Part shown: positions 36,350 to 46,036 of the stretch, in pieces
Layout: the number at the start of each line of letters is the position of its first letter
Position numbering within the stretch: the first letter of the stretch is position 1
DNA from: Aeromonas veronii
GTDB lineage: Bacteria; Pseudomonadota; Gammaproteobacteria; Enterobacterales; Aeromonadaceae
Reading direction: 5' to 3'
NCBI RefSeq assembly: GCF_040215105.1
Contig: NZ_CP157875.1
Coordinates: forward strand, 1,975,501-2,039,500
Length of the DNA: 64,000 nucleotides
The notes under the pieces: generated by a model
Database searches by the model: none
What the model saw: only the letters and a program-made list of their open reading frames with translations
Told to the model about the DNA's origin: nothing
Program-made: the position numbers and the translations under genes

Positions 36350-37942
36350 TTACACCACGCCCTGAGTGCGCAGGTAATCCTCATAGGTACCGCCGAAGTC
36401 GCGGATGCCGTTCTCGGTCAGCTCCAGGATCCGGGTCGCCAGGGAGGAGACGAACTCGCGGTCGTGGGAGACGAAGATGAGGGTGCCCTGATACATCTCC
36501 AGCGCCAAGTTCAAGGATTCGATAGATTCCATGTCCAGGTGGTTGGTCGGCTCATCCATGATCAGGATGTTGGGGCGCTGCATCATCAGCTTGCCGAACA
36601 GCATGCGGCCCTGTTCACCACCGGAGAGCACCTTGACCGGCTTCTTGATGTCGTCCTGGGAGAACAGCAGGCGACCCAGCACGGAGCGCACCGCCTGTTC
36701 GTCTTCGTTGGCCTGCTTCCACTGGGCCATCCAGTCGAACACGTTGAGATCGGTGTCGAAGTCTTCCGCGTGATCCTGAGCGTAGTAGCCGATCTGGGCG
36801 TTCTCGGACCACTTGATGGTGCCGGTATCCGGTGCCAGTGAGCCGACCAGGGTCTTGATCAGGGTGGATTTACCGATGCCGTTGGTACCCAGGATGGCGA
36901 CCTTCTCGCCCACTTCCAGCATCATGTTGAGGCCCTTGAACAGGGGAGCCTCGCCATAACCCTTGGAGACGCCTTCCACTTCCAGGATGTTGCGATAGAG
37001 CTTCTTCTCCTGCTCGAAGCGGATGAAGGGGTTCTGACGGCTGGAGACCTTCACTTCTTCAATCTTGATCTTGTCGATCTGCTTGAGGCGAGACGTCGCC
37101 TGGCTGGACTTGGAGGCGTTGGCGCTGAAGCGGGAGACGAAGGACTGCAAGTCGGCAATCTGGGCCTTCTTCTTGGCGTTGTCGGCGATCAGACGCTCAC
37201 GAGCCTGGGTGGCCGCGGTCATGTACTCGTCGTAGTTGCCCGGGTAGACCCGCAGCTCGCCGTAATCCAGATCCGCCATGTGGGTGCAGACGGAGTTCAG
37301 GAAGTGACGGTCGTGAGAGATGATGATCATGGTGCTCTCGCGATCGTTGAGCACCTGCTCCAGCCAGCGAATGGTGTTGATGTCCAGGTTGTTGGTCGGT
37401 TCGTCCAGCAGCAGGATATCGGGGTTGGAGAACAGCGCTTGTGCCAACAGCACCCGCAGCTTCCAGCCCGGCGCCACTTCGCTCATGGGGCCGTTGTGCT
37501 GTTCGATGGGGATGCCGGCGCCCAGCAGCAGCTCGCCAGCGCGGGATTCGGCGGTGTACCCGTCGTACTCGGCGACCAGGCCTTCGAGCTCGGCGGCCTT
37601 CATGTAGTCGTCGTCGGTCGCTTCCAGGTTCGCATAGATGGCGTCACGCTCGGCGATGGCGGCCCACAGCTCGATGTGGCCCATCATGACCACGTCCAGC
37701 ACGCGCATCTCTTCGTAGGCGAACTGATCCTGGCGCAGCTTACCGATACGCTCATTGACGTCCAGGCTCACATTACCGCCAGTGGGCTCCAGATCGCCGC
37801 CGAGGATCTTCATGAAGGTGGACTTGCCACAGCCGTTTGCGCCGATGAGGCCGTAGCGGTTGCCGCCGCCAAACTTGACGCTGATGTTCTCAAACAGCGG
37901 CTTGGCGCCGAACTGCATGGTGATGTTGTTGCTTGAAAGCAC
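36350..37942 (-). CDS. ybiT: ABC-F family ATPase YbiT
   Basis: A soluble, tandem-ABC translation factor of the ABC-F family, 530 residues, the same as E. coli YbiT and highly similar to it throughout (for example [20 protein letters not shown]). The two ATPase halves have Walker [10 protein letters not shown] and GTNGIGKST; the signatures are a degenerate [10 protein letters not shown] and LSGGEQGRM; Walker B motifs are [13 protein letters not shown] and [13 protein letters not shown]. The interdomain linker (about 240-300) is rich in Lys/Arg/Gln and contacts tRNA at the ribosomal E site in relatives. The start is GTG at 37942. It is a single gene. Confidence 0.96.
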   Translation of the reverse strand: MLSSNNITMQFGAKPLFENISVKFGGGNRYGLIGANGCGKSTFMKILGGDLEPTGGNVSLDVNERIGKLRQDQFAYEEMRVLDVVMMGHIELWAAIAERDAIYANLEATDDDYMKAAELEGLVAEYDGYTAESRAGELLLGAGIPIEQHNGPMSEVAPGWKLRVLLAQALFSNPDILLLDEPTNNLDINTIRWLEQVLNDRESTMIIISHDRHFLNSVCTHMADLDYGELRVYPGNYDEYMTAATQARERLIADNAKKKAQIADLQSFVSRFSANASKSSQATSRLKQIDKIKIEEVKVSSRQNPFIRFEQEKKLYRNILEVEGVSKGYGEAPLFKGLNMMLEVGEKVAILGTNGIGKSTLIKTLVGSLAPDTGTIKWSENAQIGYYAQDHAEDFDTDLNVFDWMAQWKQANEDEQAVRSVLGRLLFSQDDIKKPVKVLSGGEQGRMLFGKLMMQRPNILIMDEPTNHLDMESIESLNLALEMYQGTLIFVSHDREFVSSLATRILELTENGIRDFGGTYEDYLRTQGVV

Positions 37943-38119
37943 TGGAATGTCCCGGTTGGTCTGTCAAATGGCGCGCATTATGGCACAGATCCCCCGAAAG
38001 TTTTAGCGAGAACTGTGATCTGGCGCTATTGCATGCAGGCCGCAGGAGTGAGGACGAAGGGATTGGCGTCCGGAGAGGAGGATCACAGAACAACAAGGAA
38101 GAGATGAGGGGTCAGAGAA

Positions 38120-38146
38120 GAGAAAAAGCCGGCACTGGGCCGGCTT
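38120..38146 (-). terminator. Terminator of yjcH-actP
   Basis: Read leftward, AAGCCGGC pairs with GCCGGCTT around CCAGT, followed by TTTCTCTTC. Confidence 0.88.
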
Positions 38147-38164
38147 GGAAACAAAGTGACGGGC

Positions 38165-39835
38165 TTAGTGGGAGCTGGCGCTGGCGGCACCGAGCCCGGT
38201 CTGGGAGCGCACGAACTGCGGGAAGAACTTCGCATGTTCGTCGCTGGCATTTTGGGACTTGTCGGTCACCGAGAAGAACCAGATCCCGATGAAGGCGATG
38301 GCCATGGAGAAGAGGGCCGGGTACTCGTACGGGTAGATGGGCTCGGCATGACCCAGCACCTTCACCCAGATGGTGGGGCCCAGGATCATCAGGGTGACCG
38401 CGCTCACCAGCCCCATCCAGCCACCATAGACGGCACCGCGCGTCGTCAGGCGAGACCAGAACATGGAGAGGAAGAGCACCGGGAAGTTGCAGCTCGCCGC
38501 GATGGAGAAGGCCAGACCCACCATGAAGGCGATGTTCTGCTTCTCGAACAGGATGCCAAGGCCGATGGCGACCACACCCAGTACCAGGGTCGTCATCTTG
38601 GAGACCCGCAGCTCGTCCACCTCGTTGGCCTTGCCCTTCTTCAGCACGCAGGCATAGAGGTCGTGGGAGACCGCAGACGCACCCGCCAGGGTGAGGCCGG
38701 CGACCACCGCGAGGATGGTGGCGAAGGCCACGGCGCTGATGAAGCCGAGGAACAGGCTGCCACCGACGGCATCGGCCAGGTGCACGGCCGCCATGTTGGT
38801 ACCGCCCAGCAGGGCGCCGGTGGCGTCCTTGAAGGCCGGATTGGTGCTGACCAGCAGGATGGCACCGAAGCCGATGATGAAGGTCAGGATGTAGAAGTAG
38901 CCGATGAAACCGGTGGCGTAGAATACCGACTTGCGGGCTTCCTTGGCGTCACCCACGGTGAAGAAGCGCATCAGGATATGGGGCAGGCCGGCGGTGCCGA
39001 ACATCAATGCCAGTCCCAGCGAGATGGCGGAGATGGGGTCGGAGACCAGACCGCCCGGGCTCATGATGGCGATGCCGTTGGCGTGTACCTTGACCGCTTC
39101 GCTGAACAGGGCGCCGATGTCGAAGTTGACCGACTTCATCACCATGATGGCCATGAAGGAGGCGCCGGAGAGCAGCATCACCGCCTTGATGATCTGCACC
39201 CAGGTGGTGGCCAGCATGCCGCCAAACAGCACGTAGAGCACCATCAGGATCCCGACCAGTACCACGGCGATGTGGTATTGCAGGCCGAACAGGAGCTCGA
39301 TGAGCTTGCCGGCACCGACCATCTGGGCGATGAGGTAGAGGGCCACCACCACCAGGGAACCGCTGGCGGAGAGGGTACGCACCTCGGTCTGCTTGAGGCG
39401 GTAGGAGGCGACGTCGGCGAAGGTGTACTTGCCGAGGTTGCGCAGCCGCTCCGCGATGAGGAACAGGATGATGGGCCAGCCCACCAGGAAGCCGATGGAG
39501 TAGATGAGGCCATCATAGCCCGAGGTGTAGACCAGGGCGGAGATGCCGAGGAAGGAGGCGGCGGACATGTAGTCACCGGCGATGGCCAGGCCATTCTGGA
39601 AACCGGTGATGCGCCCGCCGGCGGCGTAGTAGTCGGAGGCCGAGCGGTTGCGCTTGGAGGCCCAGTAGGTGATGAACAGGGTGGCGGCCACGAAGGCCAC
39701 GAACATGACGATAGCCGGCACGTTGAGGGGCTGGCGCTGCACCTCGCCCGTCAGCGCATCGGCCGCCAGCAGGGGGGTGGAGAGAAGGCCGCCGAGCAGC
39801 AGCAAGGCGGTCTGTTTCATGGAGATGCCGCTCAT
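38165..39835 (-). CDS. actP: Cation/acetate symporter ActP
   Basis: A sodium:solute symporter family protein, 556 residues (E. coli ActP 549), importing acetate and similar short acids. An N-terminal signal-like segment (about 6-24) is followed by multiple membrane helices. Family motifs include [30 protein letters not shown] and the sodium-site helix around [15 protein letters not shown]. The ATG overlaps the yjcH stop by four bases (ATGA), so the two are translationally coupled. It ends at a terminator. Confidence 0.97.
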   Translation of the reverse strand: MSGISMKQTALLLLGGLLSTPLLAADALTGEVQRQPLNVPAIVMFVAFVAATLFITYWASKRNRSASDYYAAGGRITGFQNGLAIAGDYMSAASFLGISALVYTSGYDGLIYSIGFLVGWPIILFLIAERLRNLGKYTFADVASYRLKQTEVRTLSASGSLVVVALYLIAQMVGAGKLIELLFGLQYHIAVVLVGILMVLYVLFGGMLATTWVQIIKAVMLLSGASFMAIMVMKSVNFDIGALFSEAVKVHANGIAIMSPGGLVSDPISAISLGLALMFGTAGLPHILMRFFTVGDAKEARKSVFYATGFIGYFYILTFIIGFGAILLVSTNPAFKDATGALLGGTNMAAVHLADAVGGSLFLGFISAVAFATILAVVAGLTLAGASAVSHDLYACVLKKGKANEVDELRVSKMTTLVLGVVAIGLGILFEKQNIAFMVGLAFSIAASCNFPVLFLSMFWSRLTTRGAVYGGWMGLVSAVTLMILGPTIWVKVLGHAEPIYPYEYPALFSMAIAFIGIWFFSVTDKSQNASDEHAKFFPQFVRSQTGLGAASASSH

Positions 39836-40143
39836 GATTGAGCTCCCTTGAGGATCTGGTTGTTCAGCTCGTCAAACTCGCCGTTGGCGCGATAGACATA
39901 GATGCCGGTCAGCACGAAGGAGGAGAGGATGAGACCCACCCCCACCGGGATGCCACGGGTGATGGCGGAGCCTTCACTGAGCGGCGTGCCTAGCCAGCCG
40001 GGGGCGAAGGCGATGAGCAGGATGAATGCCAGGTAGAGCCCCAGCATCAGGATGGAGAGGGTCCAGGCGAAGCGTTGGCGTTTGCTGACCAACTCCTGGA
40101 AGACAGGATCTTGCTGGATCCTCAGATAGCGTTGCTGTTCCAT
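39832..40143 (-). CDS. yjcH: DUF485 inner-membrane protein YjcH
   Basis: A 103-residue protein with two hydrophobic helices (about 28-52 and 62-85) and the family sequence [28 protein letters not shown]. It is almost always encoded immediately upstream of actP and is presumed to assist the symporter; its precise role is unknown. A GGAG site precedes the ATG. In E. coli the order is acs-yjcH-actP, whereas acs is absent here. Confidence 0.95.
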   Translation of the reverse strand: MEQQRYLRIQQDPVFQELVSKRQRFAWTLSILMLGLYLAFILLIAFAPGWLGTPLSEGSAITRGIPVGVGLILSSFVLTGIYVYRANGEFDELNNQILKGAQS

Positions 40144-40249
40144 TGCAGTTCTCCGTGACGGTTGTGTCGACTGTGTGTGAACTTGTCCCTACCGAGCAGG
40201 AGGCCTGCTCATGTAACTAAAATGTGAATTAAATGTTATTTGTCGACAA

Positions 40250-40882
40250 TTAGACTTTGGGATAAGTCAGGGGGCCGCCCCGGGTGAGGCGCAGGAAGAT
40301 GAGGCCCGCGGCGGTGGCATCCGCCAAGGCGTCGTGGGCGGGCAGGGGCGGCAGGGCAAGATGCTCGCAGATGGCGGCCAGGTGCAGATCGATGACGGCA
40401 TCGGGGTGGCGGCGGTAGATCTTGTCGTGATAGAGGCGGCTCACCTCTATGCCGCGCTGGGGCAGGTGCAGCCCCCAGCGCTGATGGCAGGCCAGGTTGA
40501 GGATGCGAAGGTCATAGGCAATGTGGTAGCCCACCAGTTCCCGTGGCCCGATAAAGGCCAACAGCTGGCGCAGGGCCTCCTCGAGGGGCAATCCCTCTTG
40601 CAGATCCTGATGGCGCAGGCCGTGGATGGCGACCGATTGCCCGTTGAGGCTGGCGGGGGCCTGTACCTTGAGGGAGAGCGCCTCGCCGGTGAGCAGCCGG
40701 TTGCCCTCGATGCGCACGGCGCCGATGGCGACGATCTCGGCCAGGTTCGGATCGAGGCTGGTGGTCTCGAAATCCAGCGCCACCCACTCATCCGCCGGGG
40801 GCGGGCCGAACAGGGGGGCGAACTCCCCCTGACGAAAGTGACGGCCATGCCAGCGTCTGCGCCCGTGCTGCCAGAGACTCAT
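40250..40882 (-). CDS. DEDDh 3'-5' exonuclease (DnaQ-like)
   Basis: A 210-residue exonuclease of the PolIII-epsilon/RNase T fold. The active-site set is visible: Asp and Glu in ALDFETTSLDP (ExoI, about residues 36-45), Asp in GYHIAYDLRILN (ExoII), and His/Asp in PAHDALADATA (ExoIII). A stand-alone proofreading-like enzyme, not the polymerase subunit dnaQ itself. It starts 7 bases after the preceding DUF294/CBS gene ends, so the two form an operon, a pairing common beside actP in other gammaproteobacteria to my recollection. Confidence 0.88.
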   Translation of the reverse strand: MSLWQHGRRRWHGRHFRQGEFAPLFGPPPADEWVALDFETTSLDPNLAEIVAIGAVRIEGNRLLTGEALSLKVQAPASLNGQSVAIHGLRHQDLQEGLPLEEALRQLLAFIGPRELVGYHIAYDLRILNLACHQRWGLHLPQRGIEVSRLYHDKIYRRHPDAVIDLHLAAICEHLALPPLPAHDALADATAAGLIFLRLTRGGPLTYPKV

Positions 40883-40889
40883 GTTCCGC

Positions 40890-42674
40890 TCACTGCCTTA
40901 GACGAAAGTGGATGCCGAGCCACTGCTGGAACTTTTTCACCTGATGCAGGGCGTGGCGCAGCAGATCCCGTTCCCCGTGACCGAGCGTTTCCACTCTCAC
41001 CCTGTTTTCTCCCTTGAGCTGACTGGCGAGCCGCAGACGAATGAAGAGCCGAAACGCCTCCGCCAGGTTGGCGCCATAGTCCTGGCTGAGTCGTCCCTGG
41101 GCCACCAATGCCTCGATGCGTCCCAGGGTGGAAGTCTCCAGCACCCCGGCCTCCAGGGCCAGCACGCGCAAGCCATGAACTAGGGGGAAGAGGCCGCCGC
41201 GCTTGAGATCCAGCCCCTCCGGTGCCTGCTCAAGGCGCCCGAAGAGAGTCAGGGGGGTGTGAAAGGCGACCGCCGCCCTCGCCATCTCCGCCAGCAGATC
41301 GGGCCGCTCCGAGAGTGCGGTTCGCAGATGTCGGGCAAGGGGGGGCAGCAGGTTGCGATCCCCGGCGATGGCCTGGGCATCGGCCAGGGTCGCCAGCCAG
41401 AGCAGGTCGTCCTCGCTGGCCCTGTGGCAGGCTTGTTCGATGTTGTCCTGCCACTGGCTGGTCTCCCTGGTCCAGGCCGGATTGCTGACCATCACATGGC
41501 CGGGGCAGGGGGGATAGCCGAGGCGAGCCAGCAGGGCGCTGAAGGCGGCGAGATCGCGCGCCCTGTCCGGCCAGTGCAGCCCTGTTTGCAGGATCAGGGC
41601 ATTGTCCTGATCGCTCTTCTGGATCTGCTCGCCACGCCCCTCCGAGCCCAGCATCAGCAGGCATACCTTGTCTTGTACCTCGGCCGGGATCACCAGGGTG
41701 AAGGCCTTGGCGATCAGCTGCTCGTTGATGGTGGCGACGAGGCGCATCAGAAAGAGGGTGTGGATCCCCTGGGCATGGAGGGTGCGGATGAGCTGTTGCT
41801 GCTCCCGGGCCACCGCCTCCAGGGAGGCGGGATCATCTGCCCGGGCGATGCGCAGGGTCAGCACGTGGGAGTGGGCGGAAAAAAGGCCGAGCACCTGGGT
41901 CAGGTGCAGGATGCCCGCCACCTCGTGCCCCTGCCAGACCACCAGCCGCTTGATACGATGACGGGTCATCAGCAGCAGGGCATCGAACAGATAGCTGCCG
42001 AGAGTCAGGCCGATGAGGGGGGCCGGGGTCAGCAGCGAGAGCGGGGCCGAGAGTGGCAGGCCGCTCAGGGTCAGGGCATGGAGCAAGGTCTTGCGGGTGG
42101 CGAGGCTCAGGCTGCCATCGGCGGCCGGGTAGAGCAGGCAATCCGTGCCCTTGGCCGCCATGGCCTCGCTGGCGGCCAACAGGGTGCTGTGCTTGCCGAG
42201 CAGCAGGGCGGGTTGCAGATGATGAGGGTCGATGCGGGTCAGGATGAATTCCGCCAGATTCTGCTGGCCAATCTGGCTGCGCCGCTCCTGCTCGCGCTGG
42301 CGCTCGGTCAGGGTGGCGGTGAAGTAGTGGGCAAACTCGGGATGCCGGGCGCAGAGGTACTGAAACACGTCCGTGGGAATGAGCTGGCAGAGGCTGTCTT
42401 CCAGGGCGTCGAAGCGATGGCGGCAGTGGCCATCGAACTGGGCCCGTACATCGAACATGTCCCCCTCTCCGTAGTCGCCGAAGCGCTGGTGAGGGCCGGA
42501 CTCCTCCACCGCCCCCTTGGTGATGAGGTAGAGGCCGGGTGGTGCTCCCCCTGGGCTCAGCACCGTCTGACCGGCGCGAAAATAGCAGATGCTGAGATGC
42601 TGGCCGAGATGGTCGCGCGCCTCTGCATCCAGGCAGTCAAAGGGGGGACGAGCGAAATCGAACAAGAGGGACAT
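40890..42674 (-). CDS. cNMP-binding/CBS/DUF294 nucleotidyltransferase protein
   Basis: A 594-residue, multi-domain soluble signalling protein. In order: a cyclic-nucleotide-binding-like barrel (about 20-110, with GLYLITKGAVEES), a CBS pair (about 145-265), a nucleotidyltransferase core related to GlnE/GlnD (LMLGSEGRGEQIQKSDQDNALI, about 340-360, with GS and the Asp pair), and a helical DUF294 C-terminal domain. Such proteins may modify a partner in response to a nucleotide, but no target is proven. The ATG at 42674 is preferred because the conserved region starts directly after it. It heads the operon with the exonuclease and lies close to the yjcH-actP genes. Confidence 0.82.
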   Translation of the reverse strand: MSLLFDFARPPFDCLDAEARDHLGQHLSICYFRAGQTVLSPGGAPPGLYLITKGAVEESGPHQRFGDYGEGDMFDVRAQFDGHCRHRFDALEDSLCQLIPTDVFQYLCARHPEFAHYFTATLTERQREQERRSQIGQQNLAEFILTRIDPHHLQPALLLGKHSTLLAASEAMAAKGTDCLLYPAADGSLSLATRKTLLHALTLSGLPLSAPLSLLTPAPLIGLTLGSYLFDALLLMTRHRIKRLVVWQGHEVAGILHLTQVLGLFSAHSHVLTLRIARADDPASLEAVAREQQQLIRTLHAQGIHTLFLMRLVATINEQLIAKAFTLVIPAEVQDKVCLLMLGSEGRGEQIQKSDQDNALILQTGLHWPDRARDLAAFSALLARLGYPPCPGHVMVSNPAWTRETSQWQDNIEQACHRASEDDLLWLATLADAQAIAGDRNLLPPLARHLRTALSERPDLLAEMARAAVAFHTPLTLFGRLEQAPEGLDLKRGGLFPLVHGLRVLALEAGVLETSTLGRIEALVAQGRLSQDYGANLAEAFRLFIRLRLASQLKGENRVRVETLGHGERDLLRHALHQVKKFQQWLGIHFRLRQ

Positions 42675-42843
42675 GGCTTGTCTCGGCCTGGGGCAGGGAA
42701 CCTGGTGCCAGTCTGGCAAAGAGGGGCGACGAAAGGCCAGCCGACTTTAGTCGCAGTGGGAGCCAAGCCTCTCTATCCCCGCTAGTAACACTCTGGTAAC
42801 GTTGTGGTATGACCAGTGTCGATTCACAGGGAGAAGAGAGGAC

Positions 42844-43650
42844 ATGGACAAACCAAGGGTCAAGTGGACGATCCGGGACGGCATCGCCGAGGTGCTGCTG
42901 AGCCGCGGGGACAAACTCAATGCGCTGGACAGGGTCATGTTCGGGGCCATCGACGAGACGCTCATTGAGCTGAGTCAGCACAAGGGGCTGCGGGCGGTGA
43001 TCCTGCACGGGGAGGGGCGCGCCTTCTGCGCCGGGCTGGATGTGAAATCCATGCTGCGTCAGCCGGTGGCGGCTCTGGACATTCTCAAGCGCGAGGCGGA
43101 CGAGGCGACCAATCTGGCCCAGCGGGTGGCCTATGGTTGGCACCAGTTGCCGGTACCGGTGATCGCCGTGACGCAAGGGGTCTGCTTCGGCGGCGGTCTG
43201 CAGATAGCGCTCGGCGCCGATTTTCGCTTCAGCACGCCGGATTGCCGCTTCTCGGTGATGGAGATCAAGTGGGGCATCATTCCCGACATGAGTGGCAGCG
43301 TCACCCTGCGCAATCTGATGGGGGTGGATACTGCCATGGAGCTTGCCATGAGCGGGCGTGAGCTGCTGGCCGCGGAGGCGAAGAGCCTCGGCCTGGTGAG
43401 CCGGGTCTGCGATGATCCCCTGGAGGAGGCGCGGGCGTTTGCGTACACCCTCATCACCAAGTCACCGGATGCCCTGGCGGGGATCAAGCAGCTCTATACC
43501 CAGGCCTGGGCCCGCAGCGATGAGGCGATGCTCAAAGAAGAGACCCGCTTGCAGCGGCAGATCCTGGGGCGACCCAATCAGTGGCGCGCCACCCTCAACA
43601 GCCTGTTTCGCTGGCGCCTGCCGTTCGGACCGAGGCGCAACGCGCTCTAG
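42844..43650 (+). CDS. Enoyl-CoA hydratase/isomerase (crotonase) family protein
   Basis: A 268-residue crotonase-fold protein. The oxyanion-hole segments are AFCAGLDVKSML (about 61-72) and GVCFGGGLQIALGADFRF (about 111-130). An acidic residue in DMSGSVTL sits where the isomerase-type catalytic Asp lies, so it may act as a dienoyl-CoA isomerase-like enzyme; the substrate is unknown. The start at 42844 has a GAGAGGA site. It is a single gene, divergent from the DUF294 gene and ending at a bidirectional terminator. Confidence 0.85.
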   Translation: MDKPRVKWTIRDGIAEVLLSRGDKLNALDRVMFGAIDETLIELSQHKGLRAVILHGEGRAFCAGLDVKSMLRQPVAALDILKREADEATNLAQRVAYGWHQLPVPVIAVTQGVCFGGGLQIALGADFRFSTPDCRFSVMEIKWGIIPDMSGSVTLRNLMGVDTAMELAMSGRELLAAEAKSLGLVSRVCDDPLEEARAFAYTLITKSPDALAGIKQLYTQAWARSDEAMLKEETRLQRQILGRPNQWRATLNSLFRWRLPFGPRRNAL

Positions 43651-43688
43651 GGGATAAAAGCCGCCTCATGACGCAGTGTTTACCAAAG

Positions 43689-43716
43689 AAAAATGGCAGC
43701 CAGGGCTGCCATTTTT
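43689..43716 (+). terminator. Bidirectional terminator
   Basis: AAAAATGGCAGC (43689-43700) pairs perfectly with GCTGCCATTTTT (43705-43716). It serves the crotonase gene and the convergent symporter gene. Confidence 0.93.
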
Positions 43717-43737
43717 GATCTCATTCGGTGAGAGGGA

Positions 43738-45231
43738 TCAGGACGGTGTGCGATCCGCCTCGAACGGATGACCGGCTTGCTCCTGCTCCAGGTTTTGCTC
43801 GGAGCGACGGCCCGTCCAGTAATCAGCGTTCTTGATGCCGAGCTTTTCCGGGTGGAACACGGGATCCAGCCCTTGGGCTTTTTGTGCCTCATAGTCGCGC
43901 AGGCAGACAAAGGCGGTCTTTTGCAGCAGCAAGATGGCACCGATGTTGAGCCAGGCCATCAGGCCGACCCCGATATCCCCCAGACCCCATGCCAGATCGG
44001 CGGTCTTGACCGTGCCGTACACCGTGGCCGCCATCAGGCCGATCTTCAGGATGAAGGTGAGCCAGGGGCGGTTGATCTTGCGGTTGATGAAGGCGATGTT
44101 GGTCTCGGCGATGTAGTAGTAGGCGACGATGGTGGTGAACGCGAAGAAGAAGAGCGCGATGGCCACGAAGTAGCTACCAAAGCCCGGCATCATGCTCTCC
44201 ATGGCGGTCTGCACATAGCCAGGGCCCGCGGCCACACCGGCGATACCGGTATAGAGAGCAGCGCCATCCGGACCCTGAACGTTATAAAGCCCGGTAATCA
44301 GCAGCATAAAGCCGGTGGCGGAGCAGACAAACAGGGTGTCGATGTAGACGGAGAACGCCTGTACCAGACCCTGCTTGGCCGGGTGGCTCACGGCGGCGGC
44401 GGAGGAGGCGTGCGGGCCGGTGCCCTGACCTGCTTCGTTGGAGTAGACCCCGCGTTTGACCCCCCACATGATGGCCAGGCCCAGAATGGCACCGAAACCG
44501 GCATCCATCCCGAAGGCACTCTTCCAGATGAGCAGCAGTATGCCCGGCAGCTGACCGATGTTGAGGGCGATGATGACGCAGGCGACGATGATGTAGCCCA
44601 GCGCCATGAAGGGCACCACGGTACTGGCGAAGTGAGCGATGCGCTTCACGCCGCCGAAGATGATGAAGCCAAGCAGCATGGCCAGACCCGCGGCGGTGAC
44701 GTTGGGATCGATATCAAAGGCAGTCTGCAGGCTGGCACCGATGGAGTTGGCCTGTACCCCTGGCAGCAGCACGCCGCAGGCGAAGATGGTGGCGATGGCG
44801 AAGGTCCAGGCGTACCACTTGATGCCGAGTCCTTTCTCGATGTAGAAAGCCGGGCCACCGCGGTATTCGCCGTTGATCTTCTCTTTGTAGACCTGACCCA
44901 GGGTGGACTCCACGAAGGCGGAGCTGGCGCCAAGGAAGGCAACCATCCACATCCAGAACAGGGCGCCCGGGCCGCCGAAGGTGATGGCGGTGGCGACCCC
45001 TGCAATGTTGCCGGTACCGACCCGACCCGCCAGGGTCATGGCCAGCGCCTGGAAGGAAGAGACACCGGCATCGGTACTCTTGCCATCAAACATCAACCGG
45101 ATCATCTCCTTGATATGACGCAGTTGCAAAAAACGGCTGCGCAGGGAGAAGTAGAGGCCGACTCCCAGGCACAGATAGATGAGCGCTGGGCTCCAGATCA
45201 CACCATTGATGGCATTGACGATCTCATTCAT
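43738..45231 (-). CDS. Sodium:alanine/glycine symporter (AGCS family)
   Basis: A 497-residue inner-membrane transporter with about eleven hydrophobic spans. The family signatures ALAMTLAGRVGTGNIAGVATAI and VYSNEAGQGTGPHASSAA are present. It imports alanine or glycine with sodium. The ATG at 45231 is chosen because AAGGAG lies 10 bases upstream; a TTG at 45240 is too close to that site. It is monocistronic. The paralogue (alsT, dagA and similar) cannot be fixed from sequence alone. Confidence 0.93.
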   Translation of the reverse strand: MNEIVNAINGVIWSPALIYLCLGVGLYFSLRSRFLQLRHIKEMIRLMFDGKSTDAGVSSFQALAMTLAGRVGTGNIAGVATAITFGGPGALFWMWMVAFLGASSAFVESTLGQVYKEKINGEYRGGPAFYIEKGLGIKWYAWTFAIATIFACGVLLPGVQANSIGASLQTAFDIDPNVTAAGLAMLLGFIIFGGVKRIAHFASTVVPFMALGYIIVACVIIALNIGQLPGILLLIWKSAFGMDAGFGAILGLAIMWGVKRGVYSNEAGQGTGPHASSAAAVSHPAKQGLVQAFSVYIDTLFVCSATGFMLLITGLYNVQGPDGAALYTGIAGVAAGPGYVQTAMESMMPGFGSYFVAIALFFFAFTTIVAYYYIAETNIAFINRKINRPWLTFILKIGLMAATVYGTVKTADLAWGLGDIGVGLMAWLNIGAILLLQKTAFVCLRDYEAQKAQGLDPVFHPEKLGIKNADYWTGRRSEQNLEQEQAGHPFEADRTPS

Positions 45232-45240
45232 GTACAACAA

Positions 45241-45556
45241 CTCCTTTGTTGCGCTGTCTTGACGAGGTCTGCGCCTCGTTCCCTAAATTGAATAGTGGGT
45301 GACCAAGAGGGCCACACCGATTGACACGGGACTTTCGACTGCAAAGTCCGCGGGTTTTAACATATCGACTTGTGCCAGTGCTTCCTAGTGAAATATGTTG
45401 CCAAGCTGTTAATTTGTGAATTGACAGTAACAATTGGCAGTGAGTGGTGGACAAGATACGGCGCTTACCCATAGGGCGGAATTTCCCCCAGTGGCCCAGC
45501 CATCATGAGGGTGGCATCCGACACGACCCTGAGCGCCCCTGACAAGGAGAGCAAGT
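45241..45556 (-). promoter_or_regulatory. Divergent intergenic region, symporter and GNAT genes
   Basis: 316 bases, AT-richer in the middle (45290-45440), as expected for promoters serving the symporter leftward and the acetyltransferase rightward. No strong hexamer pair or known operator could be called, and no gene was seen. Confidence 0.35.
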
Positions 45557-46018
45557 TTGAGGCCAGAAGTGAGATCTCGCGTCATCAAGGATGGAAATGG
45601 TTGCATCGTTCGTCTTGCCGAGCAGGGGGATGGTGCCGCCCTCGCGTCCCTGTTCGTCCAGCTGGGTTACCCGGCCCTCGAAGCCGGGGTGAGCCAGGGG
45701 TTGATGCAGCCGGATCCGGCGCGGGAGGTGCTGGTGGCCTGCATGGCGGAGGCCGTGGTCGGGGTGCTGGTGTGGCATCGCCTGCAACCACTGCACGTTG
45801 CACCCGCCTGGGGCCTCATCTCGGCGCTGGTCGTCGATGATAGTGCAAGGAGCCTCGGGGTCGGGGCCCGGCTGCTGGCGGCTGCGGAGGAGCGGGCCCG
45901 GGTGGCCGGTTGCACGCAGCTGGAGCTCTCCAGCAGTCTCAAGCGGGAGGGGGCGCACCGCTTCTATCTGGGGCAGGGTTATCTCGAGCGCCCCAAGCGA
46001 TTCGTCAAAGTCATCTGA
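45557..46018 (+). CDS. GNAT-family N-acetyltransferase
   Basis: A 153-residue acetyltransferase. The acetyl-CoA pyrophosphate loop is in ARSLGVGARLLAAAEERAR (about residues 94-112), following the LISALVVDD strand, and the C-terminal HRFYLGQGYLE is typical of GNATs. The acceptor is unknown. The start is TTG at 45557 with AAGGAGA 6 bases upstream; no ATG is better placed. It lies 18 bases before mtfA, so the two are likely co-transcribed. Confidence 0.87.
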   Translation: MRPEVRSRVIKDGNGCIVRLAEQGDGAALASLFVQLGYPALEAGVSQGLMQPDPAREVLVACMAEAVVGVLVWHRLQPLHVAPAWGLISALVVDDSARSLGVGARLLAAAEERARVAGCTQLELSSSLKREGAHRFYLGQGYLERPKRFVKVI

Positions 46019-46036
46019 AGTGAAACAGGAGAGTCT

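Noticed and set aside
40194-40210. Perfect hairpin GAGCAGG-AGG-CCTGCTC upstream of yjcH.
   Set aside because: No T tract on either strand, so it is not called a terminator; no known operator matches.
40221-40242. TGTGA-N6-TGTTA resembling a CRP site upstream of yjcH-actP.
   Set aside because: Only the left half matches the consensus; the right half is too poor to report, although CRP control would be plausible.
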